The translations under genes were made by a program, and so were the position numbers. 64,000 nt of DNA, from assembly GCF_010119225.1 (NCBI RefSeq), contig NZ_WNKF01000004.1, positions 248,001-312,000 of the forward strand, given 5' to 3'. The notes under the pieces are model-generated. The model saw only the letters and a list, made by a program, of their open reading frames with translations. It did no database searches and had not been told where the DNA came from. This document shows, piece by piece, positions 9,100-19,052 of the stretch; position 1 is the first letter of the stretch; each line of letters begins with the position of its first letter. Origin of the DNA: Cyclobacterium roseum (GTDB lineage: Bacteria > Bacteroidota > Bacteroidia > Cytophagales > Cyclobacteriaceae).

Positions 9100-9702
9100 T
9101 TATTTTCGGATAAGATTTCGGAGACGGGTAGTGAATCGGGGCCGGTCTTCCATGACGTTAAGGTCATCTTCTGAAACCCTTTTAACGCTCTCGATGGTGT
9201 AAAAAGCTTTCTCATTACTCTCTCTGAGTTTGCCGATAAATTCCTTCAGCCGTTCCCTTTTAATGACAGTAAACATGAGGATGACTTTACCAAATCGTCC
9301 TTCTGCTCCCACAGAGGTAAAGCGGTATTCTTTTTCTTTCATGAACTCCACAAGTTCGGGAAGGGCTTCGGGAGTAATGATTCGTACCAATACCCTGCCC
9401 AGGGCAAGACGTTCTTCGATGACCATGCCTATATACGTTCCCATGGCATAGCCGCCCGCATAAGCAATGTAAGAAAGCGGATTGTTGATGTTTTGAAAAA
9501 TTTGTCCAATTGCAATAAGCCATATGAGTGCTTCAAAGAAACCCAGAACCGGAGCCACGGTTTTTTTTCCGTTCAAGACAAACATGATCCGTAGGGTATT
9601 GATCGAAACATCTACTACCCGGGCTAAAAAGATAAACAAGGGCATCACGAGGTAATCAAAAAGCGATTGGGAAATGCCCAGGGTTTCCAGTAATTCCTGC
9701 AT
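9100..9702 (-). CDS. UPF0316 membrane protein (DUF5698/DUF2179)
   Basis: A 200-residue inner-membrane protein. The N-terminal part has about three membrane segments between residues 15 and 95, including FIFLARVVDVSINTLRIMFV and YAGGYAMGTYIGMVIEERLA. The C-terminal 80 residues form a soluble DUF2179-type domain beginning near VRIITPEALPELVEFM and including FTSVGAEGRFGKVILMFTVI. This order is the UPF0316 family, whose function is not established; the DUF2179 fold is ligand-binding-like. It is transcribed convergently with mtgA and lies 82 bases after the CynX-like carrier gene. Confidence 0.85.
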   Translation of the reverse strand: MQELLETLGISQSLFDYLVMPLFIFLARVVDVSINTLRIMFVLNGKKTVAPVLGFFEALIWLIAIGQIFQNINNPLSYIAYAGGYAMGTYIGMVIEERLALGRVLVRIITPEALPELVEFMKEKEYRFTSVGAEGRFGKVILMFTVIKRERLKEFIGKLRESNEKAFYTIESVKRVSEDDLNVMEDRPRFTTRLRNLIRK

Positions 9703-9784
9703 GAAATAAAGGTAAGGTTCGAGATTACAAACGTACGGAAAATTTGGGGATAATTGGTAAGCTTTCTGCCGGGGTGTTTTCGTG

Positions 9785-10957
9785 CTATACCGTTCGGTTT
9801 CTTCCTGCTAAATACCCGAAGCCGGTAAAAAAGAGGGATGAAACCAGCATCAGGTAAACCAGCATGTCCCAATCCTGCCATTGATCAAATGCCATGCCGA
9901 ACAGCATCGGCCCAAAAGCTGCCAGAAAGTAGCCAGCGGATTGTGCCATACCGGATAGTCCTGCCGTGTAGCGGTCATTTTTTGTCCGCAGGGCGATCAG
10001 GAGGTAGGCCAGGCTGATGCTCGCTCCCATGCCCAGTCCTACCACAGCGATGCCCAGTACGTTTAGCCAGATGGTTGGTGAAAACAAGGTGCTGAACCCC
10101 AGCAGGTAAATCGCCCCAATGGAAACGGCAATGCCGGATTGCTGCCGGAAACGGCTAGCAACTACCGGGGCAAATAACGTCCCCAGCAACCCCACCACTT
10201 GCATCATCGAAGCCATCAAACCGGCATGGGTGGCACTTAGCCCCTTGTCAATCATCATGTCCGGCAACCAGGTAATCAGGGTAAAAAACAACAGGGATTG
10301 CACCCCCATAAACAAGGTGACCTGCCAGGCCAGCCGGGAGCGCCATACGGATATACCCATTTTTTCGATTTGCTTTTGAGGTTTCGGGGAAAAGGCCAAT
10401 TGCGGCCACCAAACCAGCAAAGCTAAAAAGAGAAAGGATGTCCAGAATAATAAGGATCCTCTCCAGCCCCAACCCAAACCCTGGGCCAGGGGAACACTTA
10501 CTGCGGTGGCAATCGCAGCCAATAAGGACATGCCCGTGCTGAATAGGGCCATTACCTTTCCGGTTTTGGACGGCATGCGGGATTTTACCAGTGGAATCAG
10601 CAAGACATTGCAAATGACAATGCCAATCCCGGTCAGCGCCGTGCCAAGATACAGGGCAAAAGGTCCCGCCGATACCCGAAGCACCGAGCCCGTGCCCAGG
10701 ATTAGCAATCCCATAAAGATCGCCTTTGCTTTACCAAGGCGGTTCCCGATGCCCGCCGAGAACAAGGAAAAAGTAGCAAAAGTCAGCAGGGGCAATGTGG
10801 TCAGAAAACCCGCCAGGCCATTGGATAAGTTCATGTCCTCCCGAATGAAGGGAATGAGGGGACCCACTGCTGTAATCGAGGGGCGAAGGTTAAAAGAAAC
10901 CAGCAAAATGCCCAAAATAAGCCAGCCATCACTGGATTTGTCCTTCAATAGATTCAT
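9785..10957 (-). CDS. MFS transporter, CynX/NimT family
   Basis: A 390-residue carrier with twelve predicted membrane segments. The first helix carries the CynX/NimT signature NLRPSITAVGPLIP (about residues 23-36). The loop motif GNRLGKAKAI lies between the second and third helices. Family members include the cyanate transporter CynX and the 2-nitroimidazole exporter NimT, so the substrate is not predictable. No cyanase or nitroreductase gene is nearby. The APC permease gene ends 32 bases upstream in the same direction, so the two may share a transcript. Confidence 0.85.
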   Translation of the reverse strand: MNLLKDKSSDGWLILGILLVSFNLRPSITAVGPLIPFIREDMNLSNGLAGFLTTLPLLTFATFSLFSAGIGNRLGKAKAIFMGLLILGTGSVLRVSAGPFALYLGTALTGIGIVICNVLLIPLVKSRMPSKTGKVMALFSTGMSLLAAIATAVSVPLAQGLGWGWRGSLLFWTSFLFLALLVWWPQLAFSPKPQKQIEKMGISVWRSRLAWQVTLFMGVQSLLFFTLITWLPDMMIDKGLSATHAGLMASMMQVVGLLGTLFAPVVASRFRQQSGIAVSIGAIYLLGFSTLFSPTIWLNVLGIAVVGLGMGASISLAYLLIALRTKNDRYTAGLSGMAQSAGYFLAAFGPMLFGMAFDQWQDWDMLVYLMLVSSLFFTGFGYLAGRNRTV

Positions 10958-10989
10958 AAAAGTTACTTGCAGTTAGATAGAACGATCCG

Positions 10990-13143
10990 CTAATCGGCCC
11001 ACTTTTCGTTGGTTGTCCGGTTAGCGGTCTCGTACAAGCTGCGAATTTCATCAATTTCCTGCTTTTCTCCTATAATTGACAGTTCATCTCTTTCTTTCAG
11101 TAGGGAATTTCCATGGGGGAAAATGACCTTTCCCTCCCTTTTGATCACCGTGATCAGCGATTTTTCCGGAAGTTTTAACTCCTGGATCATTTTTCCGATT
11201 AGTACCCCGGACGGTTTTCCGGTTTCCAGAAGTAGGTTGATAAACCGTTCGTCTCTTAGCAGGATCTGGCGCAACTCGCTTTCATCGGCAGCTTGCAACC
11301 AACGGCTGGGGAAATTTTCATTGTCCAGGATTTCTGCGAGATGTGCCAGCATCCGAAGGTGTTGGCCGGAATGTTTTTTAGAGCTGACAAGAAACAGCAC
11401 GGCATGTAATTTTTTGCTCCAGTTGCGTTTCTTCCCTTTAAACAATTCAAAAAATTCAAACTTTACGGGTAAGCCCTCCTTAAAGCGGGCGATGGCAACC
11501 TCCGATTCCAGTTCTTCCTCAAAGCGGATGTGTTTCAAGGCAGTGGTTTTACCGATGGCAATTAATCCCTCCTCATTTTCATCTCTAAAGGCTTTTAGCA
11601 ATTGCCGCTTTCGTAAACCAGTCTTTTTGGCAAAATGAACCGATACTTCTTCCAACAATTGCTCGTAGTTGAACTCCGCCGCCTTGGTATCCAAAATCAA
11701 GGCCCGGCTGATCACTTTTTCATATGGGTCTTCCGCTCGCAATCCTTTTTCTTTCATCATGGACCAAAGCTCCATTTCCAGTCCATCATAGCGCCGTTGA
11801 CCTAGTTTACTGTACACATGAAACATGGCTCCCTCTCGTTTGACCTTATCCTTCGCATAGCTGAAATACCAGAAAATGCTGGCCCCGATAATCAAAAACG
11901 TAAAAATCAGCGATAGAAAGCCCATTTCAATGATCAGAAACACCGAAAAAAGTAAGCCGGTAAGTTGCATCCAGGGATAATAGGGCGACCTGAAACCGGG
12001 GTCATAACCTTTTAGTTCGCTTTCACGCATGACGATGACACAGATATTCAGCAAGCCAAATAGCATGAGCTGGAAGGTACTTGCAATTTTGGCGACGGTT
12101 TCTACATTAAAGATCAATAAGAGAAAGACCATTAATCCCGTTGTGGCCAGGGTGGCATAAAGCGGGGTTTGAAATTTTCCTAATTTCCCAAAATAGGCAG
12201 GAATAAGTTGGTCTCGGGCCATGCCCAGTGGATACCGGGCTGCTGACATAATACCTGCATTGGCGGTAGAAGCAAACGCCGCAATGGCTGCAATTACTAC
12301 CAAAATCAATCCGGTTTTTCCCGGGAGCCAGGTCATGAAAACTTCTCCGGCGGTAGCGACCGGGGTCAAATCTGCAAAAAGCACCTCCTTGTCCAGTAGG
12401 GAAACCATAATAAATACACCCACCACGTAGATGGTTGTTGCTGTAGCCAGGGACAAAAACATGGCCAAGGGAATGTTCTTGTCAGGATTGTGAACTTCCT
12501 CTGCCACGCTGGCCACTTTGGTAAGGCCTGCATAGGAGACAAAAACCAGCCCAATGGAACCAAAGAATCCCCGGGTTCCATCAAGAAAAAAGACATCGTA
12601 TTCATTCCTGAGGTGGTTGAAAAAATCAAATTGAAAGACCTTTGCCAAGCCTTGAACCGTGTAAAAGGTCAGGATCACCACCAGCGTAGCGACCAGTACT
12701 TTTTGTAACCAACCTGCCTCTTTTGAACCAATAATATTGGTAAACCCGAAGGTAAGGGTCAACCCTATGGCCACCGGCGTGATGGGCACATCAATGAAAA
12801 TGGACACATACGCTCCCATTCCTATTAGTGCGAAAGCACTTTTAAATATCAGGGCAAACCAGGAACCGATTCCGCCAATGGTTCCGAACAAAGGGCCCAA
12901 ACTCCGGTCAATGAAATAATAAGCACCGCCAGCACGGGGCATGGCAGTGGCTAATTCGGCCACGCTAAGCATGGTCGGATACATCATGGCACCGGCTACC
13001 AAATAGGCCAACACCACCGATGGTCCTGTCATCGCGGCAGCAAGCCCGGGAAGTAAAAAGAAACCCGAGCTGAACATGGCTCCTGTACTGATGGCATATA
13101 CATCGAACAGACGTAACGTTTTTTTTAGTCGTTTTCCGGACAT
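10990..13143 (-). CDS. APC-superfamily amino acid permease with EIIA-like and TrkA-C-like C-terminal domains
   Basis: A 717-residue fusion. Residues 1-430 are an amino acid/polyamine permease with about twelve helices; the start FSSGFFLLPGLAAAMTGPSV is the substrate-binding unwound first helix of the APC fold. Residues about 465-620 resemble a PTS EIIA type 2 domain (KAAEFNYEQLLEEVSVHFAK, then a segment ending LVSSKKHSGQHLRMLAHLAEIL), but the conserved phospho-acceptor histidine is not obvious. Residues about 640-705 look like a TrkA-C/RCK_C ligand-binding domain (PEKSLITVIKREGKVIFPHG, ERDELSIIGEKQEIDEI). The tail suggests allosteric control of uptake; substrate unknown. It faces the secreted protein at 13433 across a 289-base region. 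Confidence 0.82.
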   Translation of the reverse strand: MSGKRLKKTLRLFDVYAISTGAMFSSGFFLLPGLAAAMTGPSVVLAYLVAGAMMYPTMLSVAELATAMPRAGGAYYFIDRSLGPLFGTIGGIGSWFALIFKSAFALIGMGAYVSIFIDVPITPVAIGLTLTFGFTNIIGSKEAGWLQKVLVATLVVILTFYTVQGLAKVFQFDFFNHLRNEYDVFFLDGTRGFFGSIGLVFVSYAGLTKVASVAEEVHNPDKNIPLAMFLSLATATTIYVVGVFIMVSLLDKEVLFADLTPVATAGEVFMTWLPGKTGLILVVIAAIAAFASTANAGIMSAARYPLGMARDQLIPAYFGKLGKFQTPLYATLATTGLMVFLLLIFNVETVAKIASTFQLMLFGLLNICVIVMRESELKGYDPGFRSPYYPWMQLTGLLFSVFLIIEMGFLSLIFTFLIIGASIFWYFSYAKDKVKREGAMFHVYSKLGQRRYDGLEMELWSMMKEKGLRAEDPYEKVISRALILDTKAAEFNYEQLLEEVSVHFAKKTGLRKRQLLKAFRDENEEGLIAIGKTTALKHIRFEEELESEVAIARFKEGLPVKFEFFELFKGKKRNWSKKLHAVLFLVSSKKHSGQHLRMLAHLAEILDNENFPSRWLQAADESELRQILLRDERFINLLLETGKPSGVLIGKMIQELKLPEKSLITVIKREGKVIFPHGNSLLKERDELSIIGEKQEIDEIRSLYETANRTTNEKWAD

Positions 13144-13360
13144 TTTATGCTTTCACGCTTTAGGCAGTTGACTATTTAATTACTAATGAAATAAGGGTTT
13201 TGGATAAAAATAACTAAAAAAAGTAATATAGGAATTCCATTTCTGGTAAAAAACTTAGAATGGACCGGAAATGTTTTCATTTTCAATCCTTATAAAGGTA
13301 ACCGGCAAACCCTTCGAAATGGTTTTTTTCGAGGAGCGACAGATTTTTTAAACCCAAAAA

Positions 13361-13392
13361 TTTGTAATTCAAATTAATAATTATGTAATTTG
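13361..13392 (+). promoter_or_regulatory. Candidate Bacteroidota-type promoter for the gene at 13433
   Basis: TTTG at 13361-13364 (minus-33-like) is 21 bases ahead of TAATTTG at 13386-13392, close to the TAnnTTTG minus-7 consensus. It would start transcription near 13399, leaving about 34 bases of leader. The match is imperfect, with one base fewer in the minus-7 spacer. Confidence 0.4.
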
Positions 13393-13432
13393 TGTTATAA
13401 ACAGCAAACAGCAACTTTTAAACTAGTGTATT

Positions 13433-14854
13433 ATGAGGGGAGTGGTGATTTTTACGTTGATTTTTCTTTTGATTAGCAGCATCAGCCTGCTTGCGCGGCA
13501 GAATGCCTGCCTGGTAAATGAAGCAACACCGGAACGGCAGGTTTTGGACCTCGCAGAAGGCGGTAGGCTAGAAGGATTTAAAACCCAAAAAAGGCAATTT
13601 TCCATTCTACATTTCGATACTTCCGGACAGAAAGGTTGGGAGGTTTTTCTCCCATTGACATCCGCAAATGCGCAAACAGAATTGCTGGCCTCTGCAAGGG
13701 GAGGGCAGGTTTTTGTGGTGGAGATAACACCTTCCCTCAAAGGGCCAGGTACAGCCTTAATTCATCATATTCAAGAAGGAAAGTTGCTTCGCAGCATTTC
13801 TTTTGAAGACCAGCAAAAGCTAATGGGGGAATCCCTGCATGCTGTATTTGCGGACGAGACTTATCTGTATTTTCTGACTGCAGATCAGAATCCGGATACA
13901 TTCAGGTTGGGCAAAGCCCCTGACCTGAACTTCTTACTCAATCGCTTCCGGACTTCCGATTTTCGCTTTGACCAAGTGGCGGTTAGCCTGCCCGAAACCC
14001 CTGAAAGCGAATGGAATCCACAGTGGACCTTTGCTGGTCAGGTAGGGAATGAAAAATACATGGTGCTAAAGGATGCAGACATGGAGTCCAATACCCTCCA
14101 TTGTCAGGTGGTGAGTTTTGATTCCAATGGACAATTGATCAAAAATATTGCCCTGAATTACAGTCCCGAAGGTAAGGCGATCCGCCCGTCCTTCCATCTG
14201 GATGAAAATGATCGCCGGTATGTACTGGCAAAGGACTATAATTATTTTAACTATTCCTCTTTTGGACCCGGTCCGTCCCGAATGGCCTATCGGATTGGAG
14301 CCTTTTTTGGCTTTAGCCTGGATGAGCGCACTGGGGCGTTTTATATCAGCGGTTTGTCGGGAGAAAAGTCCTTTGGGAAGAACCCTTTCCGTTTTAAAGC
14401 GCAAAAATACAATGGCTTTTATGTCAGCAAATTTGACGCAACCGGGCAACAGCTTTGGGAAACCGCACATGTGGCTGACGGAAGCGTTCTTACGGAAAGC
14501 GATTTTCACCGAAGGTACCCACCCGTACACAAGCGCTCCGCCCTCGAATTGCTTGCCGATTCCAGGGAAGTTAAGTATAGCATCCGTGTTGGCGGAAATG
14601 ATTTTCAGTTTGTCCTGGATCAGAAAGGGGAGTTGATGGCCATGGGGAAAAATGGGATGATGCTAACCGGACAGGGTTCCGAACTAACTCAAGTTATCCC
14701 CTTCCGTCCATCCGCTGAGGTAGCTGCCGAGGGATTTTTTAAAACGACCGCAACGGTCAGCTCCCGAAGTGGCCATCAAACCCGTTTTGGCTTTCTAGAT
14801 AGAATAGATCTCAGCGAAGGGTTTTTCGAATACTCCTGTGGTAAATCAGGTTAG
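13433..14854 (+). CDS. Secreted protein of unknown function
   Basis: A 473-residue protein with a clear signal peptide (RGVVIFTLIFLLISSISLLA, residues 2-21). The mature part is rich in beta-type segments with regularly spaced aromatic and DxxG turns, for example SFDSNGQLIKNIALNY and SKFDATGQQLWETAHV. This resembles a periplasmic propeller, but no named family is recognised. Two segments of the type FDxxGQ suggest at least two structural repeats. Its 3' end overlaps the convergent DUF1501 gene by nine bases. Its own promoter candidate is at 13361-13392. The context of secreted redox-like proteins suggests periplasmic work, which is inference. Confidence 0.7.
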   Translation: MRGVVIFTLIFLLISSISLLARQNACLVNEATPERQVLDLAEGGRLEGFKTQKRQFSILHFDTSGQKGWEVFLPLTSANAQTELLASARGGQVFVVEITPSLKGPGTALIHHIQEGKLLRSISFEDQQKLMGESLHAVFADETYLYFLTADQNPDTFRLGKAPDLNFLLNRFRTSDFRFDQVAVSLPETPESEWNPQWTFAGQVGNEKYMVLKDADMESNTLHCQVVSFDSNGQLIKNIALNYSPEGKAIRPSFHLDENDRRYVLAKDYNYFNYSSFGPGPSRMAYRIGAFFGFSLDERTGAFYISGLSGEKSFGKNPFRFKAQKYNGFYVSKFDATGQQLWETAHVADGSVLTESDFHRRYPPVHKRSALELLADSREVKYSIRVGGNDFQFVLDQKGELMAMGKNGMMLTGQGSELTQVIPFRPSAEVAAEGFFKTTATVSSRSGHQTRFGFLDRIDLSEGFFEYSCGKSG

Positions 14855-16306
14855 GATTTCATTGATAACCTTTCCATGCACGTCGGTTAACCGGAAGTTT
14901 CTTCCCTGAAATTCATAGGTTAATTTTTCATGGTCAAAGCCTAGTCTTTCAAGAATCGTGGCCTGCAAGTCATGGACATGGGTCTGCCCTTCGATGCCAT
15001 AGTAGCCGATTTCGTCGGTGACACCGTGAACTTTTCCTTTTTTGACACCGGCACCGGCCATCCACATGGTAAAGGCCGCCAGGTGATGGTCCCTACCGTC
15101 AAATCCTTCTCCCGTACGTGATTCCATCATAGGAGTCCTGCCAAATTCTCCTCCCCATACCACCAGGGTTTGTTCCAATAAGCCGCGTTGTTTCAGGTCT
15201 TTCAGTAAGGCTGCGATCGGTTGGTCAATGGCCTTGCAGGAGCGGCGCATTCCAGCTCCCACTCCGTTTCCAGCCCCGACACCGTGGGTATCCCAGCGAT
15301 TGTCAAAGAGCTGGACAAAACGAACTCCTTTTTCCACCAGCCTTCGGGCCAGCAGGCAATTATTAGCGAAGCTCGCTTTGCCGGGTTCTGTACCATACAT
15401 TTGATGAATGTGCGCCGGTTCATCATTGATATTCATGGTTTCTGGCACAGAGCTTTGCATGCGAAAGGCCAGTTCGTATTGGGCTATCCGGGTTAGAATT
15501 TCCGGATCACCTGCCTGTTCGTATTCCATCTGATTGATTTGGTTGATGGCGTCGATGGATTTTTTCCGGAGATGCTCATCTATGGTGCTGGGGTTGGATA
15601 GAAACAATACGGGATCTCCCTGGGAACGGCACTGTACTCCCTGGTAGACGGTGGGTAGGAAGCCGCTGCCCCAGGCACTTTTTCCCGCACTAATGGCTCC
15701 CCCTCCGGACGTTAGTACCACGTAGCCCGGTAGGTCTTCGTTTTCCGATCCCAATCCGTACATGGACCAGGCACCCATGCTGGGTTTTCCCAGTCTTGGA
15801 CTTCCGGTATGCATGAATAATTGGGCCGGTGCATGATTGAATTCGTTGGTATGCATGGCTTTCAAAAAGCTGACCTCATCCACCATTTTGGCGAATTCGG
15901 GGAGGTAATCGGAGACAAAAGCTCTGGATTCGCCATGCTGCGCAAATTTGGCCTGTGGTCCCAGTAGTTTGGGTGTTCCTTTAAGAAAGGCAAATTCCTT
16001 TCCCTCCATCAGGGATTCTGGGGTGTCCTGTCCGTTGAGCTCCTGAAGGGTGGGCTTGTAATCAAAGAGCTCCAGGTGCGAGGGACCTCCTGCCATGTGC
16101 AGGAAAATGACACTTTTGGCTTTTGGCGCAAAATGGGGTCCCTGACCAGCCATGAAAGCACTTTCCCCAGCCATCTTGGTTTCTCGCCCGCAGCCCATCA
16201 ATGAGCCCAATGCCAGGGCTCCAAGGCCGGAGGTACATTTTTTTAAAAAATGCCTGCGGCTGTTGTACTGTGCTTTCCGGAGGTATGCTTCTTCCCAAAT
16301 ACTCAT
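14846..16306 (-). CDS. DUF1501 secreted protein (sulfatase/alkaline-phosphatase-like fold), Tat lipoprotein
   Basis: A 486-residue protein. The N-terminus has a twin-arginine motif SRRHFLKK (residues 16-23), a hydrophobic stretch and a lipobox LMGC near residue 39, so it should be Tat-exported and lipidated. The body carries DUF1501 landmarks: IFLHMAGGPSHLELFDYKP, HTGSPRLGKPSMGAW, VQLFDNRWDTHG, and VVWGGEFGRTPMMESRTGEG with HHLAAFTMWMAGAGVKKGK. This family is abundant in Planctomycetes and in some Cytophagales and nearly always sits beside a DUF1549/DUF1553 protein, as here: its start lies one base past the stop of the upstream partner. Its reaction has not been settled; the fold is alkaline-phosphatase-like. 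A paralogue lies at 21851. Confidence 0.88.
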   Translation of the reverse strand: MSIWEEAYLRKAQYNSRRHFLKKCTSGLGALALGSLMGCGRETKMAGESAFMAGQGPHFAPKAKSVIFLHMAGGPSHLELFDYKPTLQELNGQDTPESLMEGKEFAFLKGTPKLLGPQAKFAQHGESRAFVSDYLPEFAKMVDEVSFLKAMHTNEFNHAPAQLFMHTGSPRLGKPSMGAWSMYGLGSENEDLPGYVVLTSGGGAISAGKSAWGSGFLPTVYQGVQCRSQGDPVLFLSNPSTIDEHLRKKSIDAINQINQMEYEQAGDPEILTRIAQYELAFRMQSSVPETMNINDEPAHIHQMYGTEPGKASFANNCLLARRLVEKGVRFVQLFDNRWDTHGVGAGNGVGAGMRRSCKAIDQPIAALLKDLKQRGLLEQTLVVWGGEFGRTPMMESRTGEGFDGRDHHLAAFTMWMAGAGVKKGKVHGVTDEIGYYGIEGQTHVHDLQATILERLGFDHEKLTYEFQGRNFRLTDVHGKVINEILT

Positions 16307-16307
16307 C

Positions 16308-19052
16308 TTATCTTCTGGTTACAAATTCGTCTAAATTCAGCATGGCATTGCTTACCAGGCGCATGGCTGCAAGTTCCGGATCTTCATCCAAATCAGCTCC
16401 CTCTTGCTGATAGTAGGCAAGCGACTCCTGGTATAATTGGTGCAATACCATAACCTTTTCTTCTTCAGGGGCTTTAGCGGTAATAAGCTGCAGGTTTTTT
16501 TCAATGCCGGTTTTAATATCCCTTTTGTGCTCATCCAATATTTTTTTTGCCCAGGCGGTAGCCGCTTCCAGATATACCGGATCATTGAGCAGCACTAGGG
16601 ATTGCAAAGGGGTATTGGTGCGGATTCTTCGGGAAGTACATACTTCCCGGCTGGGATTATCAAAGGTGACCATGGAAGGATAGGGATGTGTCCGTTTCCA
16701 ATAGGTATAGACAGCTCGTCGGTAGGCATCTTTTCCTTCGCTTTCATTCCAGAATTTCCCACCAAAACTGATAATGTGTTCCGGCTGGTAAGGCATGACG
16801 CTGGGTCCATGGGTTTCGGGATTTAATAAGCCACTGATCGCCAGTGCCTGGTCCCGGATGGTTTCTGCCGGAAGCCGGGTTCGGGATCCCCGGGACAAGT
16901 ACTTGTTGTAGGGGTCTTTATGTTGCTTTTCTTCGCTTACCGAGGAGTGTTGACGGTAGGTGGAGGACAGAACGATTTTTTTGATCAGGGATTTGACCGA
17001 CCAATTCAGGTCCTCTCGAAAGGTTACGGCCATCCAGTCCAGTAATTCGGGATGTGTGGGAGGGATGCCCTGACTTCCAAAGTCCTCCATGCTTTCCACC
17101 AGGCCAAATCCAAATAGCTGTTCCCAAATGCGGTTCACCATTACTCGCGCCGTCAGCGGGTTTTCTTCGCTGACCAGCCATTGTGCAAAATCCAACCGGT
17201 TGGGGTTTGTCTCGCCGATGGTGCCCATGATTTCCGGAATTCCAGCCTGCACTTCTTTACCCCTGCTTCGCCAATCTCCCCGCTCGAATACCCTTGTTGT
17301 TCTTTTCTGGCCTTCCGGCAATTCGCCTAATATGGGCGTTTGCACGGGCTTTATTTTTTGGAGGGAGTCTATTTTTGTCCGGATTTCTGCCGTGTAGCTG
17401 GCTATCTCTGGTGACTTTTCATGATAATGGAGCCAGTCTACCCGCACCAGGTCCTGCGCAAAAATCCGGTCCTTTTTAAAATAGTAATATACATCCCGCT
17501 TTCCCTCCGTTGGCTGGATGGGAATGGTTAGGGTTTGCCATTGCTGTGGTCGGTTTCCGGGAAAACCGTTCGCCGTGACACCGAACGTTCCTTCACCGAT
17601 TTTGGTGCCCAGCATGGAGTCTAGCCGGATTTCCACCTTCGCCCCGGTGAGCGAAGCATAGCCCAGGGAAATCGCTTCTACTTCTGTCAGGTCTACCTGC
17701 TCATACATGACCCAGGAACTGTCCTGGACTTGCCATATGGAAGCCTGGTCATGCCCTACCAGTTCTATAAAGCGGCTTTTATCCTGAAACTCTTCCGCTT
17801 CCACTCTCCGATGACCGAGGTGGTAAAAGAGATTTTCTTTCTGCCGGTGCAAAAATGCTTCCGATACTTCGGGCAATTGGTCTTCAGGGTCTAGTTGTTC
17901 ATTTATCCAGGTCAGCAGTTGCCGGACCTTTGCTTTTTCGGTGGGTTCGTATGTATAGACTTTTGGTTGCTCGTTGTACAGATCCTTGTCGCGGGTATTG
18001 TTGAAAAAAGCCATGGACTTATAAAAATCCTCGTGTCGGATGGGGTCGTAAGGGTGGCTGTGACACTGTACGCAGGCCATGGTCGTGCCTTGCCAAACTT
18101 CAAAGGTGGTGCCTACCCGCTCCATGACTGCGGCGACCCGAAACTCTTCGTCATTGGTACCTCCCTCGTCATTGGCCATGGTGTTTCGGTGAAAGGCCGT
18201 GGCCAGCAAGTCGTTTTCTGTGGGGGCTGGAAGTAAATCGCCCGCCAGCTGCTTGACGGTAAATTCGTCGAAGGGCATGTCCTGATTGAAGGCTTCTATC
18301 AACCAGTCCCGATATTTCCAGATTTCACGGTGCAAATCCTTTTCGTATCCTTTCGAATCGGCATATCGTGCCAGGTCCAGCCAAAAGGATGCCCACTTTT
18401 CCCCAAAATGTGGAGAGTCCAGCAAGCGGTCGACGGTCTTTTCATAGGCTTCCGGAGAAGTGTCCTTCAGAAAGGCCTCGTATTCTTTTAATGTAGGAGG
18501 AATGCCGGTAATGTCCAATGCCAGCCTGCGGAGAAGTATTTCTTTGGGTGCAGGTGGATTGGGAATCAAGTCCATTTCTGAAAGCTTGCTGAATACGAAG
18601 TGGTCTATTTCGTTTTTTGCCTCTAGTTCCCCGGGAACTGAAGGCAGGGGAATGTCCGTTTCCGGAGTAATATAGGCCCAGTGTTTTTCCCAGTTAGCAC
18701 CCTGATCGATCCATTTTTTTATCAGTTCAATCTCTGTCTCCGAAAGGGGATTTTTGCCCAGGGGCATGCGCATTTCCGGGTCCGGGTGCTGAAGGCGCGT
18801 GAGCATTTCGGAGGCATCGGCATCGCCGGGAATGATGGCCGGTTTTCCGGATTCGGTGGGCATTTTGGCATCCGATTCAAATAGCAGGGAAAATCCACCG
18901 GATTGCTTTACCCCTCCATGACAGGAAATGCATTTCTGGTTGATGATAGGCCGTATGTCACGATTGTAACTGATCGGGTCCTCCTTGGGCCATGCCCAAT
19001 AAATAGCAAGTGCCAGAAAGGGCAATACAAGTAAGCGATTACGGCTTTTCAT
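16308..19052 (-). CDS. DUF1549/DUF1553 protein with planctomycete-type cytochrome C domain
   Basis: A 914-residue exported protein. An N-terminal membrane anchor or signal (about 6-20) leads to a PSCyt1-type haem domain with CISCHGG (CxxCH) near residues 41-47. DUF1549 follows (SELMDLIPNPPAP-like start, LRRLALDITGIPPTL near 178-193), including a second CxxCH, CVQCHSHPYDP. The middle (about 470-570) is a beta-rich insert. DUF1553 ends the protein (LTARVMVNRIWEQLFGFGLVE, ETIRDQALAISGLLN, SRRIRTNTPLQSLVLLND). The haem motifs imply periplasmic electron transfer; the substrate is unknown, with links to polysaccharide breakdown proposed from genome context. It is the upstream gene of a two-gene operon with DUF1501. 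Confidence 0.88.
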   Translation of the reverse strand: MKSRNRLLVLPFLALAIYWAWPKEDPISYNRDIRPIINQKCISCHGGVKQSGGFSLLFESDAKMPTESGKPAIIPGDADASEMLTRLQHPDPEMRMPLGKNPLSETEIELIKKWIDQGANWEKHWAYITPETDIPLPSVPGELEAKNEIDHFVFSKLSEMDLIPNPPAPKEILLRRLALDITGIPPTLKEYEAFLKDTSPEAYEKTVDRLLDSPHFGEKWASFWLDLARYADSKGYEKDLHREIWKYRDWLIEAFNQDMPFDEFTVKQLAGDLLPAPTENDLLATAFHRNTMANDEGGTNDEEFRVAAVMERVGTTFEVWQGTTMACVQCHSHPYDPIRHEDFYKSMAFFNNTRDKDLYNEQPKVYTYEPTEKAKVRQLLTWINEQLDPEDQLPEVSEAFLHRQKENLFYHLGHRRVEAEEFQDKSRFIELVGHDQASIWQVQDSSWVMYEQVDLTEVEAISLGYASLTGAKVEIRLDSMLGTKIGEGTFGVTANGFPGNRPQQWQTLTIPIQPTEGKRDVYYYFKKDRIFAQDLVRVDWLHYHEKSPEIASYTAEIRTKIDSLQKIKPVQTPILGELPEGQKRTTRVFERGDWRSRGKEVQAGIPEIMGTIGETNPNRLDFAQWLVSEENPLTARVMVNRIWEQLFGFGLVESMEDFGSQGIPPTHPELLDWMAVTFREDLNWSVKSLIKKIVLSSTYRQHSSVSEEKQHKDPYNKYLSRGSRTRLPAETIRDQALAISGLLNPETHGPSVMPYQPEHIISFGGKFWNESEGKDAYRRAVYTYWKRTHPYPSMVTFDNPSREVCTSRRIRTNTPLQSLVLLNDPVYLEAATAWAKKILDEHKRDIKTGIEKNLQLITAKAPEEEKVMVLHQLYQESLAYYQQEGADLDEDPELAAMRLVSNAMLNLDEFVTRR

